Notes: generated by a model from the sequence alone, not told the origin. A stretch of DNA of 64,000 bases from Clostridium sp. (GCA_031272895.1 JAISSW010000008.1:1-64000); one strand, 5' to 3'; shown: positions 8,316-16,309, counted from the first letter of the stretch. Translations and numbers: made by a program.

Positions 8316-8543
8316 ATGGCAAAGTCGGCAAAAAAAGCGGCGGCGGGACACAAGGGCGCCCACGCCTCGGCGGATTCAAAAAAACAGCAAAAGCTCAGCC
8401 AAATGAAGCAGGAAGCCGCCAACGCAGTTGGCGTTACGCTTAAGCAGGGCGATAACGGACACCTTACCAGCAGGCAGGCAGGCTCTATCGGCGGGGAAAT
8501 GGTGAAGAAAATGATTGAGTCCTACGAGCAAAGCAAAAAATAA
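8316..8543 (+). CDS. Alpha/beta-type small acid-soluble spore protein
   Basis: A 75-aa DNA-binding spore protein. The core has both conserved SASP blocks: MKQEAANAVGVTLKQGDNG followed by LTSRQAGSIGGEMVKKMI. These proteins coat spore DNA and protect it from UV, and are cleaved by the GPR protease during germination. The lysine- and alanine-rich first 25 residues are longer than in the standard Bacillus proteins. It is monocistronic, with a sigma-G-like promoter upstream and a shared terminator downstream. Its presence is the clearest sign that the host makes endospores. Confidence 0.93.
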   Translation: MAKSAKKAAAGHKGAHASADSKKQQKLSQMKQEAANAVGVTLKQGDNGHLTSRQAGSIGGEMVKKMIESYEQSKK

Positions 8544-8554
8544 CAGACAATCAA

Positions 8555-8590
8555 AAAGGAGCGTGGCGGAAGTCACGTTCCTTTGTTGTG
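8555..8590. terminator. Terminator between the SASP gene and pyrB
   Basis: AAAGGAGCGTG / CACGTTCCTTT, an 11-bp stem with one G-T pair, flanked by T and A tracts so that it can act in both directions between these convergent genes. Confidence 0.8.
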
Positions 8591-9655
8591 TTACAGCTTT
8601 TGGTCGCAGTAGCGGCAGCAAAGCCCGCCCTCAGTTTCGTCAAACAACCGCGGCAGGTATTGCTCCTTTTGGGTTATACATCTTGGATTTTGGCAGTGCG
8701 CGGAGTGTGTGTCCTTTAGCGTGGGCGGCACGCCGCGCTCCTCGTGCTCCATAATGCGCTGCAGCAGAGCCATGCGGGCGTAAAGCCCGTATTCCGTTTG
8801 CGCAAAGTAAGCGGCTCTCTCGTCGTCGTCAACCTCTACTGTAATTTCGTCTACGCGCGGCAGCGGGTGCAGCACGCGCATTGTTGGCTTTGCTAAGTCC
8901 AGCTTTGCCTTATCCAGAACAAAAACGCCCTTTTGCCTCTCGTATTCCTCCGGTGAAGCAAAGCGCTCCTTTTGGATTCGCGTCATGTAAAGCACGTCGA
9001 GCGCGGGGATGGATTTTTCCAAGCTGTCGGAAAACTCTACCGTGCAGCCGTTGGCAAGAATTTCCTCCTGCAAATACTGCGGCAGGCTAAGCTGCGGCGT
9101 TGAAATGAGAACAAAATGGTTGTTTTTGTATTTTGATAGAGTTCGCACAAGCGAATGAACCGTGCGTCCGTTTTTGTTGTCGCCGCAAAGTCCCACGGTA
9201 AGGTTGTCCAAGCGCCCGACCGTGTAGTTAAGCGTGGTTAAGTCCGCAAGGGTTTGCGTGGGGTGCAGGTGTCCGCCGTCGCCGGCGTTGATTACCGGGC
9301 AGCGTGTGTAAAGCCCCGCCGCCAGCGCCGCCCCCTCCCAGGGGGAACGAATAACCAGCACATCGGCATAATTGCTGATTACCCTAACCGTATCCTTAAG
9401 GCTCTCCCCCTTTGCCACGGAGGAATTATCCGGGTCGTCAAAGCCGATAAGCCTGCCGCCAAGCCGCAGCATTGCCGCTTGGAAAGAAAGCTGTGTGCGT
9501 GTGGAGGGCTCATAAAACAGCGTAGCCATTATTTTGTGCTCGCAGTTTCCGCGGTAATAGCGCGGGTTTTGGGCAATCTCTCCCGCAAAGCGCAGAATGT
9601 CCGACAGCTCTGAGGGACGAAGCTTTGCAAGGTCTATCAGGTCGCGCAGGTGCAT
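8591..9655 (-). CDS. pyrB: Aspartate carbamoyltransferase with C-terminal PyrI-like zinc domain
   Basis: Catalyses carbamoyl phosphate plus aspartate to carbamoyl aspartate. The catalytic chain occupies residues 1 to ~306 with the carbamoyl-phosphate motif YEPSTRTQLSF, the HPTQTLADL motif and HPLPRVDEI. The remaining ~48 residues are not part of a normal PyrB: they hold C-x4-C (CQNPRC) and C-x2-C (CRYC) 21 residues apart, closely matching the zinc domain of the regulatory chain PyrI. The PyrI nucleotide-binding domain is absent. Promoter at 9704-9732, divergent from the sigma factor gene. Confidence 0.93.
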   Translation of the reverse strand: MHLRDLIDLAKLRPSELSDILRFAGEIAQNPRYYRGNCEHKIMATLFYEPSTRTQLSFQAAMLRLGGRLIGFDDPDNSSVAKGESLKDTVRVISNYADVLVIRSPWEGAALAAGLYTRCPVINAGDGGHLHPTQTLADLTTLNYTVGRLDNLTVGLCGDNKNGRTVHSLVRTLSKYKNNHFVLISTPQLSLPQYLQEEILANGCTVEFSDSLEKSIPALDVLYMTRIQKERFASPEEYERQKGVFVLDKAKLDLAKPTMRVLHPLPRVDEITVEVDDDERAAYFAQTEYGLYARMALLQRIMEHEERGVPPTLKDTHSAHCQNPRCITQKEQYLPRLFDETEGGLCCRYCDQKL

Positions 9656-9703
9656 AAGCGTTAACCTCGGTTCCGTAGTATTTTGGCGAAATCAGCGCCT
9701 TAT

Positions 9704-9732
9704 AGTATACACCTTTTGAATTTGTTTGTAAA
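9704..9732 (-). promoter_or_regulatory. Promoter of pyrB
   Basis: Minus strand TTTACA, 17-nt spacer, TATACT. The -35 is 16 bp from the -35 of the divergent sigma factor gene, so the two promoters lie back to back. The ~40-nt leader has two small hairpins, one around the GAGG ribosome site. Confidence 0.65.
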
Positions 9733-9748
9733 GTTAGTGAAAAAACGC

Positions 9749-9777
9749 TTGACAAAAGGCTTGCAATGGTATATAAT
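9749..9777 (+). promoter_or_regulatory. Consensus sigma-A promoter of the SigH-like gene
   Basis: TTGACA, 17-nt spacer, TATAAT: a perfect match in both hexamers and spacing. Expression should be strong unless repressed. Confidence 0.85.
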
Positions 9778-9808
9778 AACACATAATGGGTTAATATTGC
9801 GGGGGTAA

Positions 9809-10372
9809 ATGCTGGTTTTGTCTGATGAGGAGCTTGCGCGGCTTGCGGCAACAGGCGACGACGGTGCCATGGCCGAGCTGATTAAGCGTATGGAGCCGCT
9901 TGCCAAGGCAAGGGCTGCGGCTTTCCCTGATTTGCCCGTTGGCAAGGACGACCTGTTACAGGAGGGTATGCTTGGTTTTTTAAGGGCGGTGCGCACCTAC
10001 AACCCTAAAAGCGGAGTCCCCTTCAAGTCCTATGCGGCGGTGTGCATTAAGAACGCCATACTCTCTTCGGTGCGCAGCCTGCTGACGCAAAAGCGCGCGC
10101 AGGACGGCTATACGCTGTCGCTTGATGAAATTGCCGCGCAAATCCCGGCGGCGGACGGTCCTTTCGAGGAGCTTGCCGGTGCGGAGGTCAAGGCTGAGCT
10201 TAGGGATTTCGCAAGTAAAAGGCTTTCCGGAATGGAGCGTGAGGTTTTTACCCAAAGGTTAGAGGGTAAAACGCAGGGAGAAATTGCCCGCTCGCTGGGC
10301 ATAAGCCCTAAGGCAGCGGATAACACGCTGCAAAGAATCCGCCGCAAGCTGCGGCAAGCAGGCTTTGGCTGA
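9809..10372 (+). CDS. Sigma-70 family factor, SigH-like
   Basis: 187 aa. Region 2 is present with DLLQEGMLGFLRAVRTYNP and the -10 recognition helix around FKSYAAVCIKNAILSSVRS. A C-terminal region 4 has a helix-turn-helix (KTQGEIARSLGISPKAADNTLQRIRRKLR). Region 3 is minimal, as in the sigma-H (Spo0H) group that begins sporulation in Firmicutes. It is a little shorter than typical SigH (~210 aa), so it may be a paralogue. It follows a perfect promoter and a GGGGG site. The 3' neighbour is an unrelated zinc-ribbon gene. Confidence 0.75.
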   Translation: MLVLSDEELARLAATGDDGAMAELIKRMEPLAKARAAAFPDLPVGKDDLLQEGMLGFLRAVRTYNPKSGVPFKSYAAVCIKNAILSSVRSLLTQKRAQDGYTLSLDEIAAQIPAADGPFEELAGAEVKAELRDFASKRLSGMEREVFTQRLEGKTQGEIARSLGISPKAADNTLQRIRRKLRQAGFG

Positions 10373-10405
10373 TTTTAACAGCCGCGGCAAACCAATCAAA
10401 TATAT

Positions 10406-10471
10406 GCCCACGTAGCTTAAAAGCAGAGCGTTGTTAAGGCAAAGGTTTCGGTGCGAATCCGACCGGGGGCA
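10406..10471 (+). ncRNA. Degenerate tRNA-like leader element
   Basis: A 66-nt stretch that reads like a tRNA with a collapsed anticodon arm. The acceptor GCCCACG / CGGGGGC has one mismatch; TA follows; the D-arm is GCTT / GAGC; and the T-arm TTCGG-TGCGAAT-CCGAC has a near-standard loop. Only 16 nt replace the normal ~22 nt of anticodon and variable regions, leaving a 3-bp TTG / CAA stem, and there is no encoded CCA. It cannot be a working tRNA in this form. It ends 26 bp before the zinc-ribbon gene and may be its 5' leader or a tRNA remnant. Confidence 0.4.
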
Positions 10472-10497
10472 ATATTCTTTTCCAAGCGAGGTCAACC

Positions 10498-10782
10498 ATG
10501 TTCGAAGACAAGACCCTCACCTGCCGCGACTGCGGCGCGGAATTCGTGTTCACTGCGGGCGAACAAGAGTTCTATGAGCAGCGCGGTTTCACCAATGAGC
10601 CGAAGGCCTGCCCGGCGTGCCGCAACGCACGCAAAGCACAACGCCGCGGTGACCGCGGTGAGCGCGAGATGTTCGAAGCAGTATGTGATTCCTGCGGCGG
10701 CACAGCGCGCATCCCTTTCCGTCCTTCCGGCGACCGTCCGGTGTATTGCAGCGATTGCTTCAGCAAGCAGCGCGAAGGCTAA
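10498..10782 (+). CDS. Small double zinc-ribbon protein
   Basis: 94 aa with two zinc knuckle pairs in the first half (CRDC near residue 9 and CPAC near 38) and another two at the end (CDSC and CSDC), giving two predicted zinc ribbons separated by a basic stretch (RNARKAQRRGDRG). It belongs to a family of uncharacterised zinc-ribbon proteins common in Bacillota and Chloroflexi (TLTCxDCGxEFVFTAGEQEFY). The function is unknown; nucleic-acid or ribosome binding is plausible. Codon use differs from neighbours: all phenylalanines use TTC, and GGT/CGT are frequent, which suggests high expression or transfer. GAGGT precedes the ATG. Confidence 0.8.
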   Translation: MFEDKTLTCRDCGAEFVFTAGEQEFYEQRGFTNEPKACPACRNARKAQRRGDRGEREMFEAVCDSCGGTARIPFRPSGDRPVYCSDCFSKQREG

Positions 10783-10786
10783 ACAA

Positions 10787-10841
10787 GGATTGAGGGCAGA
10801 ACCCCCGTGTTGCCTTTGCCGGCACCTGCAGGGAGCAATCC
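10787..10841 (+). other. Structured 3' segment after the zinc-ribbon gene
   Basis: GGATTG (10787-10792) is complementary to CAATCC (10836-10841), closing a ~43-nt interior that contains GGG/CCC and the palindrome CCTGCAGG. It lies between the stop and the terminator. It may be a stable 3' UTR or a small RNA; the pairing is read by eye only. Confidence 0.3.
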
Positions 10842-10876
10842 ATGCAGGCACGACGACCAAAATTCACAGGTTCTGA

Positions 10877-10908
10877 AAAAAGGAGCTGCCGCAGGGCAGT
10901 TCCTTTTT
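10877..10908 (+). terminator. Terminator of the zinc-ribbon unit
   Basis: AAAAAGGAGCTGCC / GGCAGTTCCTTTTT, a 14-bp stem with one G-T pair, a 4-nt loop and a T-run. This is one of the strongest terminators in the window. Confidence 0.85.
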
Positions 10909-10934
10909 GTGTTTTGGATAGGAGTAGAGTTTCT

Positions 10935-11807
10935 ATGGATAAAATCACTACGGCAGTGCTTGAGGATATTCCCGCCTTGCGCGAGCTGTTCCGCGTATCC
11001 TTCAGCGCACAGGAAGAAGAGCTGGACTTGTTTTTTTCTATGCGCTTCGCCCCGCTTGACACGCTTGTGTATAGGCGAAACGGAGCTTTGCTTGCCGCGC
11101 TGTATTTATGGGACTGTGATGTAGCCTGCGCCGGCAAACGACTTGGAGCGGATTATATCTATGCCGCGGCAACGTGTGAGGAGCTGCGCAGGCAGGGAAT
11201 TATGGCAAAGCTCTTGGATTATGCGGCGGAATATTCGCGCGGGCGCGGGCGTGATTTTCTTCTCCTCTCCCCCGCCGACTCGGAGCTGTTTTCTTATTAT
11301 GGCAAACGTGGTTTCTCAAATGCCTTTTATGCCAAGTGTTTTACCCTCAGCCGAAAGACGCTCTCATTACTTGCGCGTGGCGCTTCAGGTAAGGGGATAA
11401 CGACCGGGGCAGATAGTATTCGCGGGCTGTGGGCTTGCGCATATTCCCGAGCCGACGGCGTTGTTTGGAGCCGTGAGGTCTTGGAATACGACATGGCGTT
11501 ACTCAAGCTTGCGGCGGTAGGCAGCGGGGATAAGCTGCGAGCATACGCCTTTTGGCAGCAGGAGTACGACGGCGCCGTGCAAATTGTTGACGCACAGGCT
11601 CAGGCCGGCAGCGTTCCGGCGCTGGCTGCCGAGCTGCTGCGCCAAAGCGATGCAGATTTCTTCGAATTTGCCCTGCCCTCCGATTTCCCTCTTTCCGTAG
11701 ACGACTTCAGTATAGAGCCGGTGGGTATGCTGCGCCCGTTAAGTGCCGCGGGGGAAAGCAGCGCAAGCCTGCTGCGCAACGCCTACATGGGGCTGACTAT
11801 GGCGTAG
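10935..11807 (+). CDS. GNAT-family N-acetyltransferase (Eis-like layout)
   Basis: 290 aa. The N-terminal ~150 residues form a GNAT fold with the acetyl-CoA loop around CEELRRQGIMAKLL, then FSYYGKRGF. The C-terminal half is consistent with the second GNAT-like plus sterol-carrier arrangement of Eis-type enzymes. The acceptor is unknown. I use the ATG at 10935 because ATAGGAG lies 10 bp upstream; the track's earlier start (10842) runs through the terminator. The 3' end overlaps the convergent lipoprotein gene by 11 bp. Confidence 0.75.
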   Translation: MDKITTAVLEDIPALRELFRVSFSAQEEELDLFFSMRFAPLDTLVYRRNGALLAALYLWDCDVACAGKRLGADYIYAAATCEELRRQGIMAKLLDYAAEYSRGRGRDFLLLSPADSELFSYYGKRGFSNAFYAKCFTLSRKTLSLLARGASGKGITTGADSIRGLWACAYSRADGVVWSREVLEYDMALLKLAAVGSGDKLRAYAFWQQEYDGAVQIVDAQAQAGSVPALAAELLRQSDADFFEFALPSDFPLSVDDFSIEPVGMLRPLSAAGESSASLLRNAYMGLTMA

Positions 11808-12357
11808 CTGCGGTTGTGGATAACGTCCATTCGGGGAGTTCTTTTGGCAGCAGGCGCAGGTTTTTTATTCGGTAGCTGACCCCAAGTTCATCTGTGAACA
11901 TACTGTGCGCAAAATAGTCCTGCTCATAGTAGTGCGCCGCCTGAGGGGCATTAAAGCCGCCGCGTTCCAGCAGCTCCCTGCAATTGCCTTCGTCCAGTCC
12001 GCACATGACGTAAATCATCAGCCGTACTATTGAATAAAACTCCTCTTCGTTTCCCTTGCTCAGTTTGCCGTCCTCAGCCTTGCCTGTAATGGTGCAATAG
12101 AGCAGAAAATCGCTTTTGGGGTCGCACACAAGCGTCAGCAGCTGCTCCTCGCCGTTAAACCAGGCGCTGTATTTTAGGTAATCCCCGTCGCGGTAAACCC
12201 AAATATCGTCCTCAACAAGCCGCTTTTCCTTATCATCTTTTACAGCGTCGCTTGTGTTCCAGCGGCGTAGGAAGCTAAGCGAATTAAGGTATTCGTCCCC
12301 GCTTACGCAGGCGCAGAGCAAGACAATGACCGACAGCAGGGCTAACAGGCGCTTCAT
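11797..12357 (-). CDS. Putative lipoprotein of unknown function
   Basis: 186 aa. It begins with a basic-hydrophobic signal sequence and an acceptable lipobox (LLCAC, Cys near residue 15-16), so it is probably lipidated and exported. The mature part has no family I recognise; it is rich in acidic and aromatic residues. The start at 12357 (MKRLL) has GGGGGG upstream, while the longer track ORF does not read like a signal peptide. It is divergent from lgt, the enzyme that would lipidate it, but this may be coincidence. TATAAT at 12397-12402 with a poor -35 may be its promoter. Confidence 0.65.
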   Translation of the reverse strand: MKRLLALLSVIVLLCACVSGDEYLNSLSFLRRWNTSDAVKDDKEKRLVEDDIWVYRDGDYLKYSAWFNGEEQLLTLVCDPKSDFLLYCTITGKAEDGKLSKGNEEEFYSIVRLMIYVMCGLDEGNCRELLERGGFNAPQAAHYYEQDYFAHSMFTDELGVSYRIKNLRLLPKELPEWTLSTTAATP

Positions 12358-12411
12358 TGTTGTTCTATCCCCCCTTTTTGTTAAAAACACATGAAAATTA
12401 TATGCCGGTGA

Positions 12412-12441
12412 TTGACAGGCAATGCCTGCGCGTGGTAAAAT
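12412..12441 (+). promoter_or_regulatory. Promoter of lgt-folD-SGNH
   Basis: TTGACA, 18-nt spacer, TAAAAT. The leader is short, about 20-25 nt. Confidence 0.7.
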
Positions 12442-12470
12442 AAGAAAAACAGGCAAAGGAATTAAAGCGT

Positions 12471-13400
12471 TTGGATTATAGCACAGAGGTATACTTTAAG
12501 TTTTTGGGTGAGCGCTCCTTTACGCTTGACCCTGTTTTGCTTGACCTCAAGCTGTTTGGGCATGAGCTTAGCCTCCGCTGGTACGGCGCGCTGATAGCCC
12601 TTGGCTTCGGGCTTGCCGTGCTTTTCGGTGGGCGGCAGGTGTGGCGGGGCTTTTTGCAGTCCAAGCGTCTGCAGCGCTATTCCCTGCCCGGTTGGCGCAC
12701 AAGCTTGGACGCCATTTTGGACGTGCTTTTTGGCGGAACAATCTGCGGGATAATCGGCGCAAGGGCATATTATGTGATTTTTGCCTGGCAGGATTATAAG
12801 GACAATTTTGTACAGGTGTTTAACATTCGCTCCGGGGGGCTTGCAATTTACGGCGGGCTTATCGGCGCCCTTTTCGGCTCCTTTCTTATCTGCCGGGTTC
12901 GCAAGCTGTCGTTCCGCAAGCTGCTGGATTTGGCGGGCATGGGCTTTTTTCTTGGTCAGGGCTTTGGACGCTGGGGCAACTTTGTTAACCAAGAGGCCTT
13001 TGGCGGCAACACGGAACTTCCCTGGGGTATGCGCAGCGCAAAAACAGTTCAGTACCTGACGGCCAACCCGCAGGCGGGCGTTGACCCTAACGGTTATGTC
13101 CACCCCACTTTCCTTTACGAGTCCCTTTGGTGCCTTTTGGGCTTTGTTGTGCTGTATCTTATTTACACCAAGGCATACCGCTTCCGCGGGCAGCTGTTTC
13201 TCTGCTACGGAATTTGGTACGGTGCCGAGCGTTTTTTGGTTGAGGGCTTGCGGACAGACAGTCTTTATTTTGCGGGCTTTCGTGTTTCTCAGCTGCTTTC
13301 GGCGGTAATAGTGCTTATGTGCGCCGTGTTGCTTGTAATCGGGCTTAGCAGACATAAAAATTTATGTGCGCGTTTCCCCGCGCGGGAGGAGTTAAAATAA
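12471..13400 (+). CDS. lgt: Prolipoprotein diacylglyceryl transferase
   Basis: Integral membrane enzyme that transfers diacylglycerol from phosphatidylglycerol to the lipobox cysteine of prolipoproteins. The Lgt signature GQGFGRWGNFVNQEAFG is present, and LRWYGALIALGF and FLYESLW are typical. About seven membrane segments. The start is a TTG at 12471 with AAAGGA upstream. The stop overlaps the folD start by one base (TAATG), so the two are translationally linked. Confidence 0.96.
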   Translation: MDYSTEVYFKFLGERSFTLDPVLLDLKLFGHELSLRWYGALIALGFGLAVLFGGRQVWRGFLQSKRLQRYSLPGWRTSLDAILDVLFGGTICGIIGARAYYVIFAWQDYKDNFVQVFNIRSGGLAIYGGLIGALFGSFLICRVRKLSFRKLLDLAGMGFFLGQGFGRWGNFVNQEAFGGNTELPWGMRSAKTVQYLTANPQAGVDPNGYVHPTFLYESLWCLLGFVVLYLIYTKAYRFRGQLFLCYGIWYGAERFLVEGLRTDSLYFAGFRVSQLLSAVIVLMCAVLLVIGLSRHKNLCARFPAREELK

Positions 13401-14245
13401 TGGGTGCAGTATTGGACGGAAAAAGGGTATCCGCCTTGGTCAAGGAACGGGCGGCGCTGGAGGCTGAGCGGCTGCGCGAGCTTGGCGTTGACCCCTGCCT
13501 TGCGGTGATTTTAGTGGGAGCAAACCCGGCCTCCCAGGTTTATGTGCGCAACAAGGGCTTGGCGTGTAAGGCGGCTGGCATACGCTCGGAGCAGTTTGAT
13601 TTGCCGGAGGCAACAACTCAGAACGAGCTGCTGGAGCTCATTGATAAGCTTGCCGCAAGGGAGGATATACACGGCATTTTGTGCCAGCTTCCCCTCCCCC
13701 GACACATTGACGAGCAGGCTGTTTTGAACGCAATCCCCCCACACAAGGACGCGGATTGCTTCCACCCGGTCAACGTTGGACTTATGACAATCGGTACGCC
13801 GAGGGTTCTGCCCTGTACCCCCGCCGGGGTAATCACACTTCTCAAGGAATACGGCATAGAGCTTGCCGGCAAGCACTGCGTTGTTATCGGGCGCAGCAAT
13901 ATCGTGGGCAAACCCATGGCGCTGCTGCTTTTACAGGAAAACGCCACGGTTACGGTCTGCCACTCTCGCACGGTCGATTTACCCTCGGTCACACGCCAAG
14001 CGGACGTGCTAATCAGCGCGGTTGGCAGGGCGGGCTTTGTTACCGCGGATATGGTCAAGGACGGCGCGGTTGTTGTAGACGTTGGCATGAACCGCGACGA
14101 GGACGGCAAGCTCTGCGGCGATGTTGACTACGCGGCGCTTGCTCCAAAGTGTTCATTCATAACCCCCGTGCCGGGCGGCGTTGGTCCCATGACGATTGCA
14201 ACACTGCTGCAAAACACCCTTGCGCTTGCCCGACAGAAGAAATAA
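13400..14245 (+). CDS. folD: Methylenetetrahydrofolate dehydrogenase/cyclohydrolase
   Basis: Bifunctional enzyme linking methylene-, methenyl- and formyl-tetrahydrofolate. It has the catalytic-lysine region (YVRNKGLACKAAGI), QLPLPRHID and the NADP-loop GRSNIVGKPM, and ends with TPVPGGVGPMT. 281 aa, normal length. The ATG at 13400 has GGGAGGAG upstream. Together with metF, fhs and trmFO in this window it supplies the folate C1 pool. It is joined to lgt, which has no obvious functional connection. Confidence 0.97.
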   Translation: MGAVLDGKRVSALVKERAALEAERLRELGVDPCLAVILVGANPASQVYVRNKGLACKAAGIRSEQFDLPEATTQNELLELIDKLAAREDIHGILCQLPLPRHIDEQAVLNAIPPHKDADCFHPVNVGLMTIGTPRVLPCTPAGVITLLKEYGIELAGKHCVVIGRSNIVGKPMALLLLQENATVTVCHSRTVDLPSVTRQADVLISAVGRAGFVTADMVKDGAVVVDVGMNRDEDGKLCGDVDYAALAPKCSFITPVPGGVGPMTIATLLQNTLALARQKK

Positions 14246-14263
14246 AAGGAGTGTGCTTACGCC

Positions 14264-14962
14264 ATGCCACATAGTATTTTGCCCATATTATTAACGGCTT
14301 TAGCCTGTGTTGTCGCCGCAGCGGCAGGTATTGGGCTGTTTGCCGCGAGCGTAATGTACCCTGCCGTGCCAAGGCCACGCGGCGGCGCGCCCGTTATCGC
14401 CTGCGTCGGCGACAGCATAACATATGGCTGGGGCATAAAAAAGCGCAGGAAAAATTCCTATCCTGCGCAGCTGCAGCGGCTGTTGGGAAATACCTTCCAG
14501 CTGCTTAACTACGGGCTTTCAAACCGTACACTGCAGGACGAGGGCGATATGCCGTATAGGCGCAACAAGCTTTATTCCGCTTCGCTTACCGCCTCCCCCG
14601 CCGTAGTTTTGATTATGCTTGGCACAAACGATTTGAAGAGAAGAAACTGGGACGCGGAACGCTTTGAAAAGGCTTTGAGCGAGCTTGTGCGTATTTACAA
14701 GGAGCTTCCCTGTGCGCCTAAGGTGTTTTTGCTCAATCCGCCGCCAATTTATCAGAAGAAAAACACCGAGAAAACCTATCGCGGCGTACTCACGGAGGTG
14801 CTGCTGCCGATATTCGAGCGGGTGGCGGAAAAAGAACAGATAGGAATAATTGATACCTACAGCCCCATGCAAAAACCGGAGCTTTATTGGGACGGCTTGC
14901 ACCCCACAGCCGAGGGTGCGCGGGTGATGGCGGAGGTAATAGCTCCGTATATACAGCCCTAA
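14264..14962 (+). CDS. Membrane-anchored SGNH/GDSL hydrolase
   Basis: 232 aa with an N-terminal membrane helix (residues ~5-33) and an SGNH hydrolase domain: block I GDSITYG (catalytic Ser), block III GTNDLK (Asn) and block V DGLHP (Asp and His). Proteins of this type act outside the cell on acyl or acetyl esters of lipids or wall glycans. 18 bp after folD and probably co-transcribed. The substrate cannot be predicted. Confidence 0.82.
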   Translation: MPHSILPILLTALACVVAAAAGIGLFAASVMYPAVPRPRGGAPVIACVGDSITYGWGIKKRRKNSYPAQLQRLLGNTFQLLNYGLSNRTLQDEGDMPYRRNKLYSASLTASPAVVLIMLGTNDLKRRNWDAERFEKALSELVRIYKELPCAPKVFLLNPPPIYQKKNTEKTYRGVLTEVLLPIFERVAEKEQIGIIDTYSPMQKPELYWDGLHPTAEGARVMAEVIAPYIQP

Positions 14963-15035
14963 ATCCAGCTTGCAGCGTCCTGCCTTGGCGGGCGATGTAA
15001 TAAATTAATTCCCTTTCTTAAAGGAGGAAAAGAAA

Positions 15036-15368
15036 ATGCAAAAGAAACTCTACCGCAACACAAAGGAAAAGATGCTCAGCGGGGTCTGCGCCGGGCTTGC
15101 GGATTACTTGAATGTGGACGTTACTATTGTGCGTTTGGTCGTTACTATGCTGTCCATATTCTTTGGTTTCGTTATTGGAGGGCTGATAGTTTATGCCGTT
15201 TGCGCCGTGATTATCCCCGCGGCACCGAGCGAGCAGGTTCCGCCCGTGCAGACGCAGCACTATACGCCCCCTTATCAACCGCAGCAGGCGCCCTATCAAC
15301 CGCCGGTGGCGCCGCCCGCCCCTGTGCAGTATCAGGATATTTCATCCTCTACTCCGCCGGAGACATGA
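15036..15368 (+). CDS. PspC-domain membrane protein
   Basis: 110 aa. The PspC domain covers residues ~3-65 (LYRNTKEKMLSGVCAGLADYLNVD) and contains a membrane helix (LSIFFGFVIGGLIVYAVCAVI). The C-terminal 40 residues are rich in proline, glutamine and tyrosine, forming a flexible tail. PspC proteins sense or respond to membrane stress. A strong AAAGGAGG site precedes the ATG. It lies 22 bp before metF. The 73-bp gap upstream holds a GC-rich inverted repeat and no promoter I would defend. Confidence 0.85.
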   Translation: MQKKLYRNTKEKMLSGVCAGLADYLNVDVTIVRLVVTMLSIFFGFVIGGLIVYAVCAVIIPAAPSEQVPPVQTQHYTPPYQPQQAPYQPPVAPPAPVQYQDISSSTPPET

Positions 15369-15390
15369 AAAATGAAACAAAGGTGAAAAA

Positions 15391-16248
15391 ATGCACATAA
15401 GCAATTACTTTGCCCAAAACGACTGCACTGTCAGCTTTGAGGTGTTTCCGCCCAAGGCTGACAGCGCCTTTGCCTCTGTTCGCGCCGCGACGGAAAAGCT
15501 GTGTCTCCTTGCCCCGCATTATATGTCCGTGACCTATGGCGCGGGAGGAGGAACAAGCCGCAACACGGCGGCTATTGCGGCATATGTTCAGGACGAGCTT
15601 AATACTACCGCCCTTGCGCACTTAAGCTGTGTTTCCTCAACGCGGGGGGAGGTTGCCGAGCGCCTGCAGGAGCTGCGCATTGCGGGGATTGAAAACGTCC
15701 TTGCCCTGCGCGGGGATATTCCCGAGGGCATGGACTTTCCCGGGGATTACCGCTATGCCTGCGAGCTTGTGGCGGACATTGCAGAGGAGGGCGACTTTTG
15801 CATTGGCGCGGCCTGCTACCCGGAGGGACACCCCGAGAGCTCAAGCCAAAGCGAGGACCTTATTCATTTGAAGGAAAAGGTTGACTGCGGGGTTTCTTTC
15901 CTTTGCACACAGATGTTTTTTGACAACAATGTGCTGTACCGCTTCCTTTACAAGGCGCTGAGCCACGGCATTGACGTGCCCGTTACGGCAGGGATTATGC
16001 CTGTTACAAACTCCGCGCAGATTAAGCGCATGGTGGCGCTTTCCGGGGCGGCGTTACCGCCTAGGCTGCTCTCCGTACTGGATAGGTTCGGGGACAACCC
16101 CAACGCCCTGTTTCAGGCGGGGGTTGCGTATGCAATAGGGCAAATACTTGACCTTGTGGCGAATGGTGTGCGCGGAATCCACCTTTACACCATGAACAAG
16201 CCCGACGTCGCAATGGCAATAATGAACAGCCTTTCGGAGATTATGTAA
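15391..16248 (+). CDS. metF: Methylenetetrahydrofolate reductase
   Basis: Reduces methylene-tetrahydrofolate to methyl-tetrahydrofolate, an FAD-dependent TIM-barrel enzyme. FEVFPPK at the N-terminus, MSVTYGAGG, ALRGD and the later FLCTQMFFD segment are diagnostic. 285 aa, the usual length for the bacterial enzyme. It could feed methionine synthesis or an acetogenic C1 route; no metH or metE is nearby. A GC-rich imperfect hairpin (GCTTTACCCGCGCGTAAGC) just after the stop may end the transcript. Confidence 0.95.
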   Translation: MHISNYFAQNDCTVSFEVFPPKADSAFASVRAATEKLCLLAPHYMSVTYGAGGGTSRNTAAIAAYVQDELNTTALAHLSCVSSTRGEVAERLQELRIAGIENVLALRGDIPEGMDFPGDYRYACELVADIAEEGDFCIGAACYPEGHPESSSQSEDLIHLKEKVDCGVSFLCTQMFFDNNVLYRFLYKALSHGIDVPVTAGIMPVTNSAQIKRMVALSGAALPPRLLSVLDRFGDNPNALFQAGVAYAIGQILDLVANGVRGIHLYTMNKPDVAMAIMNSLSEIM

Positions 16249-16309
16249 GCTTTACCCGCGCGTAAGCGTTTGCGCAGCTCTCCTCTTACCGCTGTCATGG
16301 CCTTGGGCA

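Noticed and set aside
10406-10471. Functional tRNA gene
   Set aside because: There is no proper anticodon stem-loop: 16 nt replace about 22, the loop G-pair is missing and the acceptor has a mismatch. It is kept only as a tRNA-like element.
12462-13355. Minus-strand 297-aa ORF
   Set aside because: It is the antisense shadow of lgt, with lysine-rich low-complexity content and no start signal.
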